In this document: one piece after another, positions 25,101-36,193 of the stretch
How the letters are laid out: each line of letters starts with the position of its first letter
How positions within the stretch are numbered: the stretch's first letter is position 1
Assembly: GCF_009870125.1 (NCBI RefSeq)
Contig: NC_046683.1
Location: 8,494,001 to 8,558,000, forward strand
Direction of reading: 5' to 3'
From: Drosophila pseudoobscura
Lineage: Eukaryota; Arthropoda; Insecta; Diptera; Drosophilidae
DNA: 64,000 bases
Program-made: the position numbers and the translations under genes
Notes under the pieces: model-generated
Told to the model about the DNA's origin: nothing
Seen by the model: only the letters and a program-made list of their open reading frames with translations
Database searches by the model: none

Positions 25101-26796
25101 TGGCACAGTGCCTTACATTTAATGCATCCGACTCTGACTCTGACTCCGACTCCGTCTCCGTCTCCGTCTCCGTCTCCCTTCGAGTTGCATTCAACTGCAG
25201 CTTCCACACACACACAGAGAGAGAGAGAGGTGGAGTCCCCCCATCCCGGCTCTGTCTGAGTCTCTGTGTGTGCTGTAGGTAATCATGTTGCTGACAGCAT
25301 TGTTGCCACACAATCCCGCTACCCTAGGATTTCGGGGGGTGCCCAAAACGGTGGCCAACTAATCGCCAAAGCCCAGATGGCAGTCCTGGCGACTTTTCGT
25401 ACTTCAAGGACATCTAACAAGCTTCAAACTGCTGCCTGGAAGACCCTGCCTTGGAAGGAGCCTTTTGTGGGAGTTGTGGGAAATTTTGTTGCCTTTTAGG
25501 GTACCTTTTTTCGGCTTCCGGCTAGGGTATTCGAGGCAACGCATCGTGCCGGGCGTGCCGTCCAGTCTTCATGTTGCATGTTAAATTGTTGCACGACAAT
25601 GAGCAAGATGGTGCTGTCGCCGCCAAAAAAAGAGCACACGCCGCGCACAAAAGCTGGGAGTCGGGGAGCCGGGGAGGCGCATGCACATGCCACGTAGTTA
25701 TGCATACATCGTCTGTCCGGGTGGCCCCTGCCCCTGCCCCTGCCCCCTGGACGAGTGTTCCAGGCAATTCACAAATTGAACGAACGAAATCACATTAGCC
25801 CCAACGTCAGCCCCAGTCCCAGCCCCAGCCCCAGTCCCAGCTCCGGCATCAACTCCAGATATGTCTGGGCCGTGGCTGTCCTTTCAACATCTTTGCAGCG
25901 GAGCAGCTCCTTGGGGAGGCCCCAACCCAGAGCCGGAGCCGGCAAATGGAAATGGAGCCAGAGTCGGAGTCGAAACGGTACCGGTAGCGGTATTATTTTT
26001 GGCCGAACACGTACTCAGCCGCTGGCATTGGGCAATTGGCCTGCTCTTGGTCGAGGACCTGCTCCGGCAGCCATGACGACGTGCTGCAGCAAAAGTTTTC
26101 CTTGTCTATTGATTTGAATTTGAATTTGAATTTTTCGCCTAATTGCAAAAAGTGTGCACAAAGTGAAACAAGCAAAAGATGGAGACGCAAAAAAAAAAAA
26201 CCGACATAACAAGCAAAAGGACATGCAAAGGACACACCCATCTAAAGGGGGGGACCTGCAGCAAGGATCTACCACGTGGCCGAAGACTAGAGAACATTCG
26301 AGTTGGAACTGCAGGATCTGTACTGCTTGGAGTCCTGCCTGGAAGAAAGGATTGCAGGACTCCAGGGGTATCCCTAAAACAACACAGCCCCCCTCCCCCA
26401 CCCCTCCCATGGGGGGGGGTGTATCTGTGTGTGGGTGTAAATACGTCAACAATTTTGTGCAAAGAAGGATTTCAATTTCCTTTAAGCGGAAGCGCGCTGT
26501 CAGTTTCGCATTTTGCGCCACAAATCATCAACTCTATCGTGTCCCTGGCTCTGCCCCCCCCACCCGGGAGGCTGGGAGATGGATGGAGAGCAACACATCA
26601 TCCATCCATCCATCTAACAATAAGCGTCCAGCAGCAGACCCTGTGCCCCTGCCCCTGCCCCTGCCATCCATCTAGTCCGGCCATCAGTCAGGGCCCCCCC
26701 GGCCCCCGGTCCCCCGTTTTTCGGCAAACGATAGTCAAACATCGAATGTTATTTACCTTCAATTATGCGACAGGTGTGGACCTTCTTTGGAGTTAA
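22111..26796. other. Noncoding stretch
   Basis: No coding exon recognised. It holds (GT)n at 22147-22179, a possible diverged DINE-1 tail (CAACGTTCCTCCTCGTTTTT near 22654), (TGGCA)n at 23350-23400, (CA/TG)n near 24911-24962, (CTCCGT)n near 25145-25178 and AGCCCCAGTCCC repeats near 25810. Confidence 0.4.
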
Positions 26797-26802
26797 TTTA
26801 TT
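26797..26802 (-). terminator. Poly(A) signal of the small acidic-protein gene
   Basis: AATAAA on the minus strand (TTTATT on plus), 45 nt after the stop codon at 26847. Confidence 0.55.
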
Positions 26803-26846
26803 TGTGAAATGATTGCACAAAATGCATGCTTTTTCGGTGGCACGGA

Positions 26847-27113
26847 CTAGTCCTGTTTGGCCGGTGACCGGGCCACTGGCTCCATGATTTGTGGGCACTC
26901 GATGCGAGCGTCGATCGGCGAGGAGCTGCTGACGGTCGTCAGGCTGTGATTGCGGCCAGCCAGCATCGAGCACAGGTCGTCCTCGTCCTCGTCCTCGTCC
27001 TCAATGTCGATGTTGCCCACTATGAACTCTTCGGGGATGCCCTCGGAGGCACACTCTTCCTGCGGCTCTTGGCGGAGACTCGGCGTTTGCTGCTCTTCGG
27101 GTGCCACAGACAT
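26847..27113 (-). CDS. Small acidic protein of unknown function, 88 residues, single exon
   Basis: The frame starts at an ATG in a good fly context (GCTAAGATG) and ends in TAG. Codon use is mixed and GC3-rich, as in real fly genes, unlike the repetitive frames around it. The product is hydrophilic, with a Glu-Asp run near residues 38-45 (EDEDEDEDD), then a LCSMLAG segment and a Ser-rich stretch. There is no signal peptide or membrane segment. An AATAAA 45 nt downstream supports a short transcript. It lies about 2.4 kb from the next minus-strand gene and is probably separate from it, though splicing from further upstream cannot be excluded. I do not recognise the family. Confidence 0.6.
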   Translation of the reverse strand: MSVAPEEQQTPSLRQEPQEECASEGIPEEFIVGNIDIEDEDEDEDDLCSMLAGRNHSLTTVSSSSPIDARIECPQIMEPVARSPAKQD

Positions 27114-27310
27114 CTTAGCCTAGATAGATCTATGTATACATATGTAGCCTAGAATTTTGTTCCAAAGAAAAATACCAAAACTATGTATCGAAATTATCAG
27201 TTAAGAGACTTGACAGTGCTCCCAACGAATGTTTGTCGAGGCCACCCCTCGGAGAGATGGTCGGCTCGATGGGTGCTACAAAATCGATTTGACAGACCAT
27301 CCTCGGGCCT

Positions 27311-27441
27311 CACCGAGACACCACCAGACACCGCCAGACACCACCAGACACCGCCAGACACCACCAGACACTCAGACACTGTCAACAGAGAAGTTCGCCT
27401 GGAGCTCCAGGACCGGGACCGGGACCGGGACCGGGCCGGGA
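27311..27441. repeat. Minisatellites CCAGACACCAC/GCCAGACA and GACCGG
   Basis: About five units of a 10-bp CCAGACACCR repeat are followed, after 40 bp, by about five GGGACC units. No coding or regulatory role can be read from them. Confidence 0.8.
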
Positions 27442-27774
27442 CCGGGTCTGGCAGTGCGTTAATTGATTGTTCGGCCAACCCGTCATTATCGGACGCTTGC
27501 CTACTGCCTGGATGGATGTGCGACGAGATCTGGACAGGGGCTGGGGTCACCAAAAGGAGTCTCAAAAATCTCCACGCCCCGAGCACCCAATAGTTACACT
27601 TGGCCTGGCCAATATTTAGGCCTTAAATGGTAGGGTTTTTGCCTCAATTTTAACCAAATATTTGATCAGAGTTTCTGATGGCAGTCCTCCTTTTATGAAG
27701 TTTTATTGGCATATTTCGTAGATTTCTGCCAACAATTACATGGAGCATTTACATCCGTTTCGTTTTCGTTGTTC

Positions 27775-27998
27775 CGCTCATTCGAAAGTGATGATTGGGC
27801 ATTTATTTCCAAGTGTTTCAAAAATGGGCCTTATTAAAATGACTTTCAAGTACTTTTTATGCCTAAATCAAAGTGATATCTATTAAATTTTGCACTTCCG
27901 CTCATCCGAAAGTGATGATTGGTTATCTATTTTCAACTGTTTCAAATAAGGGCCGCATTCAAAAGACTTTCAAGTACTTTTTATGCCTAAATCAAAGC
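27775..27998. repeat. Tandem duplication of about 120 bp
   Basis: CCGCTCATTCGAAAGTGATGATTGG at about 27774 recurs as CCGCTCATCCGAAAGTGATGATTGG at about 27898. In each copy it is followed by AAGTGTTTCAAA/AACTGTTTCAAA and GACTTTCAAGTACTTTTTATGCCTAAATCAAAG. Confidence 0.8.
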
Positions 27999-29520
27999 TA
28001 ATTCTATGTAAAAACTATGCAATTCCTTTCTCTTCAGTCTGCCAATTATCTCTCCGTGTATCTTGTACTTTTCTAATATTTTGACACTATCTTTTTGCCC
28101 ACATCCGAGCCGGTGAAACGTTCTTTCAGATGCGAGTCTATGCAGAGATACGGCCTACACTGGGATATACGTACGTAGGCATTGATTGTCCGTCCGGTTC
28201 GGTTCGGTTCGATGCAATCGCTGCACTTTAAGCGGGCAAAGTTTTTGGTTCGCTTCGTTTCGGTTTCATTCTTTTTCTGGGTCCTGGGTCCTGGTCCTTT
28301 TTTGTTTTTGGCCTACATAGAGCCACGGATATGAAACGAGAGCGATGCTCCTCGTTCTCTCTCTTTCACGCCATCTATGCCGGGTCGCTGTCGCTGTCTC
28401 TTTCTCTGTCTATCCGCATCTGTATCTCGGTCCCTGTCTCACCGCAGTCGAACTTTTTTAATACGCAACACGAGTGACCCGCTTGCGGACAATTGGAATT
28501 GTAACTTTTGATTAAATTCGTTGCAATCGGCCAGAACTCCGGCTCCTCAAGGCGGGGCAGGGCCGGGTCCGGGCCGGAGCCGGGCCAGGAGGATGGAACT
28601 TTTTGCACTGGCTTTTCAATTGCATTTGATTACCTTGTTGCGTGGGCGGATGTCTACTCGAATGCTTGTTGCTCGGACACACATTTCATCGGGATTTCAA
28701 TATACTCGTACCCGCCGTTGGCAGTCCATCGATCCCCCAGGGGGGGCATCCCAAAAACTTGTGTTTGGCCAACACTTGTGAAATCAATTCCAAAAACTAT
28801 GCATGGAAATATTTTCCATTTTCCATTTGCCATTTTCCATTTGCCATTCTCTATCTCTATCTGTATCTCTTTATTTTTATTATAATATTTATGCATTGAA
28901 CATTTGCACAAAATACGAAAATTCTACAAAAAACAATTTGTCCATAAATATATTGTGTGTTTTGTACTTGATATCTGTGTGCCCCCCCCCACTCCCCCCC
29001 CGATTGGCCCAAGCAAATATTTGTTTGCAAAATTCAACAAAAGACCAGATCGAAAAATAGAGAGTATAAATATTAAAATTAAAATAGCAAAAAAATATGA
29101 AAAAAATATGCAAAAAAAATGATGAAAAATTGGGTAATTAGTGTTTTTGGAAAATATTTGCAGGTGAGAGTCCCAGCACACCACGCCGAGGCTTTGGGAT
29201 GGCTGAAGGATGTCCTCGAGGCAGCCTAGGAGTGTCCATTGGGTGTCCTGCCGCCTGGGAGGCCCTGGGATGCCAGGGCCTGGAAGAAGTCGCTCGAAAG
29301 TCGCTAAGATGAGCTGGGAAAAGGGCCTAACCCACGACGATCCAGGGCCTACCCCTGCCCCTTGCTGGAGGCCTCCTTCCCACGAATAAATACCCCCTTT
29401 CAGGGCCTACTTTGTGCTCGAAACAATACTAAAATATATTGATGGGCAGCCATGCCCGGCTGGAAAATAAACAATTTAGATATCTAGGAATTTGATTTGG
29501 GTTTTCGGTGGCTGTGGCCG

Positions 29521-31294
29521 CTACTGGAACTGCACTTGAACGGCGATTAGGCTGGGCTCTGGGCCGCCGTTGCGGGCGGTCATGCGCTGGAGCTGTGCGT
29601 GGGGCACCACCACGGTGCAGGGAGTGCGGAGCATGGTCGCCAGGTCCTTGGGGGCGCAGATGTCGTGCGGCTGGCCGGTGAGCACCGTGAGGGTGTCGGC
29701 CATGTGGGGGCGCGGCGACCACACGGAGAGGGTGCCGTACAGCCGAAGGTCGGCCTGGCGGAAGCTGCTCAGCCAGACGAGCAGAGCGTCCGCCTCGTCG
29801 CCGGAGTTGGGGTCGTCGGCGGAGTCGGAGTCGTTGGAGAAGCGTGCGCGGGCCGCCATGACCAGCACGGGCAGCAGGTCGCCCCTCCAGCCGGGCTGGG
29901 CGTGGGCGATCTTGTCCTTCACCTCGTACAGCTGGAGGCAAGTGGCCTCGTTGAGCGGCAGCGCCTTGGGGTCCATGTAGAGGGTCTCGCTCTGTCGCAG
30001 GCCGACTGGCCTTGCCTTCAGGCCCGGATGGTCGCTCAACAGATGCTCGTGGAGCTCCGAGGGGAAGCACGTTTTGGGGCAGTGCAGGTCGGGGCACGGC
30101 ATCGGCTCCTTGGGGTAGAGCGGCTGCTTGGGGGCCGTGTCCTCGAACAGGTGGGCCTTGCTGGCGAGGGCCCCGAGCAGCTCCTTGTCCGTGAAGGACA
30201 CCGTGTGAAACTGATCCTCCGCCTGCCGGGGCTTCGTCGTGCGGTCCGTGTGCTTCATCCCGCGATAGGCCTGGCGGGCAGTATGCCCGATGGCCTGGTA
30301 GCTGCACCGCTTCACCGTCGACACCGTCTCGACCAGCTGCCGCAGCTGCTCCACTGTCGAGAGGCGACGTCCGGCTCCAGCTTCGTGCTCTGTCTGGCTG
30401 GCCTTGTCCTTGTAGAGCGACTGCTCCAGGAGGAACTCCACGACGGAGTCCAGCAGCGGGGCGATGCCCTTTCTGCAGTCCAGCGATGGGCCGTCCCCCT
30501 CGCTCAGGACCTGCACTCGCTTTACCTCCAGGTCGCGCAGCTCCAGCTCGGTCTTCTTCAGCTGATGATCGACGTCCAGGCGAATGCTGGCCAAACGGCG
30601 CATCGCCTTCCGCTTGCACTTCAGTCCGGGCTGCAGCGAGTAGCGCTTGAGGGGGACTTTAAAGGAGGTTCTCGGAGTACTGGGCATGCCACTGGCCCAG
30701 CCACTGGTCGCGCGGGTGAAGGCGAAGGCGAAGGACTCTATCACGGTCTCGCTGGAGGAGACAACCGAGGACTCCGCATCGGTCTCCGGCTCCGGTTCCG
30801 GGTCCGGCTCCGGCTGCTTGCCCCCCAGCTGACCCTTTGTGGGCTTGGGGTTGGCTTCCTTGGCCTTGCCCTCCAACATCTTGACGCGCTGCATCACCGG
30901 AACCACCTGGTCCTGCCCGTCGCCAAACCCATCTCCTGGCTCCGGCTCCGGCTCTGTTTCGGCCTTGGCAATCTGTTCATCCTCCGTCTCGGCGCCGCTC
31001 AATCCCTGTTGGAGTGATGCCGTGAATTAGCCCCTAGACATAGCTTCCCCCCTCGCTTACCTCTGGCTCCTCGGCCGCATCGGACTTGTGTGGCTCCTCC
31101 AGCGAGGCCTCGTCCTCGTCCTCGTCCTCCTCCAACTGGCGGAAGAACCTCACGTTGCGGCAGATGCTGCAGGTGTCGAAGATCCAGCGCCGTTCGCCCA
31201 CCAACTCAGAGCCGGTGGCTGTGCGCCGCAGCTCGTACGTGGGTGCCCCGTTCAGGGTCGTCTTCCTGCAACCGCAGTGCTCGCACTCGTACAT
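29521..31294 (-). CDS. Two-exon protein of unknown function with N- and C-terminal zinc-binding motifs
   Basis: Exon 1 is 31294-31061 and exon 2 is 31005-29521. The 55-bp intron has donor GAG|GTAAGC and acceptor CAACAG|GG in phase 0. The product is 572 residues. Residues 4-45 hold a ribbon-like Cys set (C4, C7, C9 and C42, C45). An acidic run and a long Glu-Pro-Asp region follow, then a basic coiled-coil-like helix at about 210-244. A KASQTE motif near residue 280 resembles a dynein light chain LC8 site. C382, C387, H399 and H404 could form a C2H2-type finger. The C-terminal 170 residues contain LPVLVMAARARFS and LYGTLSVWSPRP. The layout of Cys/His motif followed by this region resembles the fly-specific DUF4729 proteins, but that is a tentative memory-based call. 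Function unknown. No canonical AATAAA was seen after the stop. Confidence 0.85.
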
Positions 31295-31509
31295 TTCTAT
31301 CGATTTCGTTTACGTTCCGTATTTGCAAAACAAAAAAATATATATTTTATGTGTGTGTTCAAGTCTTGAACGTACGGCCCCGGTGTCGGTACTGACTGTT
31401 CCTGATACTGTCTACCCCGGACAGGTATTTCTCTGCTCTCTACGATGCTCCTTTGTTTGGGTTTTGCTCGTTTTTCGGCAAACTAGGGCTAGGGCTACTG
31501 CGGTAGTAA
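31295..31509. other. Upstream region of the zinc-motif gene
   Basis: It presumably includes the 5' leader and promoter of the minus-strand gene starting at 31294. AT-rich ATATATATTTT lies at about 31336-31346. No firm TATA box or initiator can be assigned. Confidence 0.35.
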
Positions 31510-32360
31510 GGGGGGGGAGGTATTTGGAGAGGAAAAGGGACTCCCCGGCATTGTCATCAATCATCGCGATTCTCCCACGCAGCCAGCACCAACATCAGGG
31601 AACAGCGAACAGGGAACAGGGAACAGGGAACTGGAACAGGATGCATGGGAGGCTAATCACGAGTCGGCTTCAATAGGTTAATGGCGGCCCGCCGGGGGGA
31701 CCACCACGTGACCTGGGCAACGCATTTCATCCATTGCAGAGAACTCTTCACGTATTCACCAAAAAAAATATAGACCCAATACCAGCGGTTAATTGAGGCA
31801 AAAAGCCAAGGCCAAAACTCAACTCTGCACTGGCCAATCGCCCTCACACTCAGTAAATCGGAACTGAAGGAAAGTGAGAAGTCGATATAGATTTGAGTTG
31901 TGACCTCGACTCCGCAGCCTACGCCAGGAATCGAACCCGGCACCGGACCAAGTGCGCTCAGAGCCTAGAGCCCTATGCCACAGCCGGCGGCGAGGTGACG
32001 TCGGAAAAACTAGGGCTTGGGCCACAGGGATGGGGAGGGGTTTCGAAAAGCAGGCCTGATGCTCGTTTTGGGTCCAACAATGCTCGCTGTGTTTCACTCG
32101 CTGTGTTTTACTCACTGCATTTCACTCGCTGTATTTCACTCGCTGAAGTGACCAAAGAGAGATATTCTCGTTGGACTTGCGGCTTCTGTCGCTGGCAGGA
32201 CTTGAACCTCTGCCTGCCTTCGTCCGAGAGTCGATCAGTCTCGTCCCTGGGCCAGGCTTTGAGAGGGATTCAAGGCCTACTGTTCGGATGGCCGACAGCC
32301 GACAGTCGGCGACCCTCTCATGCGATTACGGGCTATCCCTGCAGGGTATCCACCAGATCG
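31510..32360 (-). mobile_element. Dispersed repeat with two tRNA-like Pol III modules, copy 1 (851 bp)
   Basis: It is near-identical to 35308-36193 over its full length. Both copies share the start (G-run, then AGGTATTTGGAGA) and end (GGTATCCACCAGATCG), while the flanks differ. On the minus strand it carries two tRNA-like modules in the same orientation. Module 2 has A-box TGGCCCAGGG and B-box GGTTCAAGTCC (32198-32208), 46 nt apart. Module 1 (31988-31917, 72 nt) has A-box TGGCATAGGG, B-box GGTTCGATTCC, a good T-stem CCGGG/CCTGG and a partly paired acceptor stem. A T5 run (AAAAA on plus, about 31801) would end a Pol III transcript from module 1 after about 190 nt. No protein frame. Best read as SINE-like; not a functional tRNA. 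Confidence 0.75.
31917..31988 (-). promoter_or_regulatory. tRNA-like internal Pol III promoter, module 1 of copy 1
   Basis: The 72-nt block has A-box and B-box about 43 nt apart, a 5-bp T-stem (one G-T pair) and a 7-nt TTCGATT loop. The acceptor stem has two mismatches and no normal anticodon arm is clear, so it is tRNA-derived rather than a tRNA gene. Identical blocks lie at 35732-35803 and 38589-38660. Confidence 0.7.
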
Positions 32361-35307
32361 CTATCCTCCAGCCTCCCCCTAGGCCACTCCTTTCCCAATT
32401 TGCATGGAGTTCGATTAGAATTTGTCATCGAGGCAGGGCTGTTGTGACTCTTACCCCAAAAATAAACTAGAAGCAAGACAACCAGGCCTCCGATGATACA
32501 CTGCATGGATTCAACGTCCTTATGGTAACTTCTGGGCCTCCAAAGGCGCAGCATTTACTTCCTCTTCTGGAAAGCCCAGCGGAGATCCTACGGTGGACTT
32601 TATTGACTATATCCTTTGGGGGTTTCTCAAGCGGATTCTGGCAGGAAATACCAAAGGGATCGCCGAGTGCAGGGACCCCGCAAATGTTTTGTAAATTCCA
32701 TTTGGATCAGGCATTGAAAACCGTATCGAGAAATAGTTGAATGTCTGGCTAAAAGGCATTTTTCCAGTATGGTTGCACTACATAAAAATCCGGCCCGAAC
32801 AGGGGCGGTGCGGAGGGGGGGGCGGGGTGGGGCTTGTTAGGGGGACTTTGGCTTTGCTTTGGGTCCAGTCCATTCGTTTGGTCATTGAGCTTTTTGCGGT
32901 GGTTTTGCCAGTGTGCAACAGAAAATATGAACACAAAATGCATTGCCCTAATGCTCCACCTGCACCTCCACCCCCACCGCTGGCTCTCCATCTGCATATC
33001 CCTGTCTTTCTTTGTATCTGTGCCCCACCATCGCCCTCTGTTTTTTCCCTTTCGATCCTTCCATCCTCCTTTTATCGGGCTCTCTTTGCACCTTAACCGC
33101 AGTTTACTGTGGCTCCAAGCTCCATCTAGTCATCGATGGTCATTCATCTCTTCCGCCTGCCTCCTGCCTCCTGCCTCCTACCTCCTACCTCCTGCCTCCT
33201 GCCTCCTACCTCCTACCTCCTGCCTCCTACCTCCACCCTCCACCCCTCCACTGGGGGTCGGATTGTCCGGCTGCCCTGTGTCGGTCGGTGATGGTCATAA
33301 GGACCATTCTAATCCACTTTGTTGAAAATACTCGAATGCATATTGAGGGGTCTGAAAGCATTCCAACGATCAGGGGTGACCTCATCGATGGGGGGGGGGG
33401 GCGAGTGCTATATAGATGGTATTATGCGTTAGTCTTCGTGTGATATCTGTTCTATGAGTGACTTCTGAGGGACTTTTTTGATGCCCAAATGGCGCCCCCT
33501 TGAGGACGCCTCTGTTCGGGGGCTCTGGCTTCCAGCGTTTTGGGAAGCGTTTCAAGTTTAGCGCATCGGTGACAAGGTAGACGGGTGGAGGGGGGTGGAG
33601 GGGGGTGGAGAGGGTGCAGAGGGGTGCAGGGGGTGGTCCTGCATATCGATTTGATGTGATTTTCATTAAAAACTCAACACAGGTAGTGACAAAACAAACT
33701 GAAGGTGGAGAGGGGCCTGGAGAGGGGCTGAAGAGGGGACTGGAGAGTGGCTTTAGATGGGTAGGAGAGGGGACTGGAGAGGGGTCTGGAAAGGGCCTGG
33801 AGTGGCGCCCAAAAGCCACGCAATGCACAAAACCATGTGAGTGGGTTTCGTATTTGAAGGGATTGCCAAAGAAAATCGTTATAAAATCAGCTTTACGCCT
33901 CCCCCCTACCACCCCTACACACCCCCCCCCTCAAAACCGTAAAACCCCAAAAAGCGAACCAACAACAAAGATGACAAATAGAAAAACGATGAATGGGCCA
34001 AAAATCGGAAGCAGCTGCACATTAGCCCAAAAAAAAAGAGAGAAAGAGAGAAAGAGAGAGTTCTGGGGGGGGGGGGGGGGGGGCTTGAGGGCTTAAGAGG
34101 ACTCGGAACTGTTGTGTCCCTACGTGAGCAGTCAAAGTTCGACCAGCATCGGTCGCAAGAAATTAAAAGCAAACAAACAAATCGATTATTAGCCGCCCAT
34201 TGCCGCCCACGCCCACACATGAAAGGCAAAAAAGGGTTAAGATACGTTTTGAAGAGCCCTGGAACTCGGACAGGGACATGGACATGCCCCGCAACCCCCC
34301 CCCCAAAACTCCCAACCCCCCGTCCGTCCGTCTTTGTTGTTTGCTGAGGGAAAATCTGTTTTCCGTTCGATATTTTCACGCATGATTTATGACCCCGTTA
34401 ACAAGTAAAAGTCTCAACGTGCAGCAGTCCACCAGCTTGAAAAATGAATTTCTCGTTTTTGTCCGAGACCAGGAACGCCCCCCCTAGCAGCCGCCATTCC
34501 GCCACGAAAGATGAAGTGGCAGCGAGGCACGTAAAGCTCGGGGCTGGATCGCCCTCTTGTTCTTGCGGGGGCGTGCCGCATAAAGTTGCCGAAATGAAGC
34601 TTAATTTAAAGACAAACATTTGTGCATAACAGCGACAAGGACAAGGGTTTCCTACGGCTTCAGCGGGGGGGTGGAAAGGGGAATGCCGCAGTTAACCAAG
34701 GGGTATATTAGCTAAGTCGCGGACTCACAAAGGGGGAGTCGGGGTCACCAAAAGGGGTCACCCTTTTTTTATACCTTGCGTTTTCGGGTACTTAAAGCCC
34801 TTTTGTCCTAGGGAAACCCCCTCGATGGTGCAGTTTTCTCATTTGAAACGTTGACGGTGCCTTTAGCCGGCCTGCATTTGGTCCTTGGCAGGGCATAAGT
34901 GGAGTCCATCAATCGCCAGCGACTCTCTCTCTCTTTCCCAACCTCTTATCTCAGACATTCTCACTCTGGCAATGGCCGCGTGCGTGCCATAGAGAAAAGG
35001 GGGAGAGCCTTGGCTGTTTGCGTTTGTCTTGGCCAAGGCTAAAATGTTTGCCCGGGAGAAGCTGGCCGGCCACCCACCAGAAGGGAAAAGTTTTACCCGT
35101 CGCTTTATGAATTTTACATATGTTTTAGGCTGGAACTGAGACGGAACAGCGAACCGAAATGAAATAAACATTAGAGAAAGAGACAGGGAAGGAGCAACCA
35201 GTCGGATATCCATACAAATCAGAAAAGTAAAAGGAATAGCAAGAATAACAAGAACCAGAACAAGAACAAGAACAACCATAACGAAAACTTAGCAGGTGTG
35301 CTCTTAA
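32361..35307. other. Noncoding stretch with simple repeats
   Basis: No gene recognised. It includes CCTCCTGCCTCCTA-type repeats (33155-33245), G-rich GGGGTGGAG repeats (33585-33630), GAGAGGGGAC/CTGGAG repeats (33715-33800), a 19-nt G run (34065-34083) and AGAACA/AGAACC runs (35245-35275). Confidence 0.45.
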
Positions 35308-36193
35308 GGGGGGGGGGAGGTATTTGGAGACGAAAAGGGACTCCCCGGCATTGTCATCAATCATCGCGATTCTCCCACGCAGCCAGCACCAACATCAGGG
35401 AACAGCGAACAGGAAACAGCGAACTGGGAACAGGGAACTGGAACAGGATGCATGGCAAGCTAATCACGAGTCGGCTTCAATAGGTTAATGGCGGGGACCA
35501 CCACGTGACCTGGGCAACGCATTTCATCCATTGCAGAGATCTCTTCACGTATTCACCAAAAAATATAGACCCAAATACCGAAAAAACGAACAAAAACCAG
35601 CGGTTAATCGAGGCAAAAAGCCAAAGCCAAAACTCAACTCTGCACTGGCCAATCGCCCTCACACTCAGTAAATCGGAACTGAAGGAAAGTGAGAAGTCGA
35701 TATAGATTTGAGTTGTGACCTCGACTCCGCAGCCTACGCCAGGAATCGAACCCGGCACCGGACCAAGTGCGCTCAGAGCCTAGAGCCCTATGCCACAGCC
35801 GGCGGCGAGGGGGCGTCGGAAAAACTAGGGCTTGAGCTACAGGGATGGAGAGGGGTTTCGAAAAGCAGGCCTGATGCTCGTTTTGGGTCCAGCAATGAGC
35901 GCTGTGTTTCACTCGCTGTGTTTCTTACTCGCTGTGTTTCACTCGCTGTGTTTCTTACTCGCTGTGTTTCACTCGCTGTAGTGCCCAAAGAGAGATATTC
36001 TCGTTGGACTTGCGGCTTCTGTCGCTGGCAGGACTTGAACCTCTGCCTGCCTTCGTCCGAGAGTCGATCAGCCTCGTCCCTGGGCCTGGCTTTCAGAGGG
36101 ATTCAAGGCCTACTGTTCGGATGGCCGACAGCCGACAGTCGGCGACCCTCTCATGCGATTACGGGCTATCCCTGCAGGGTATCCACCAGATCG
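35308..36193 (-). mobile_element. Dispersed repeat with two tRNA-like Pol III modules, copy 2 (886 bp)
   Basis: It has the same ends and layout as copy 1 at 31510-32360, with small indels, including an extra GTGTTTCTTACTCGCT unit in the internal CACTCGCTGTGTTT repeat. Module 1 is 35803-35732 and the module 2 B-box is 36031-36041 (minus strand). Preservation of both B-boxes in all copies is notable. Confidence 0.75.

Larger units (their letters stand above)
27114..29520. other. Spacer between the two minus-strand genes
   Basis: It should include the 5' leader of the small acidic gene and the 3' UTR of the upstream gene. It contains a CCAGACACCACCAGACACCG minisatellite (27315-27375), a GACCGG run (27410-27440), and two similar segments near 27775-27875 and 27895-27995 (GCTCATTCGAAAGTGATGATTGG, then GACTTTCAAGTACTTTTTATG), a tandem duplication of about 120 bp. 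Confidence 0.5.

Noticed and set aside
29429..30619. Long minus-strand frame overlapping exon 2 of the zinc-motif gene, and a 472-codon plus-strand frame over it
   Set aside because: Both are shadows of GC-rich coding sequence in other frames. The spliced frame at 29521-31294 has the Cys/His motifs, proper splice sites and stop.
31917..31988. A functional tRNA gene on the minus strand
   Set aside because: The acceptor stem has mismatches and there is no clear anticodon arm, although the A-box, B-box and T-arm are good.
31893..32447. Plus-strand frames through the dispersed repeat copies, nearly identical in all three
   Set aside because: They are conserved only because the repeat DNA is conserved. 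They read across the reverse complement of tRNA-like modules and break at different places in each copy.
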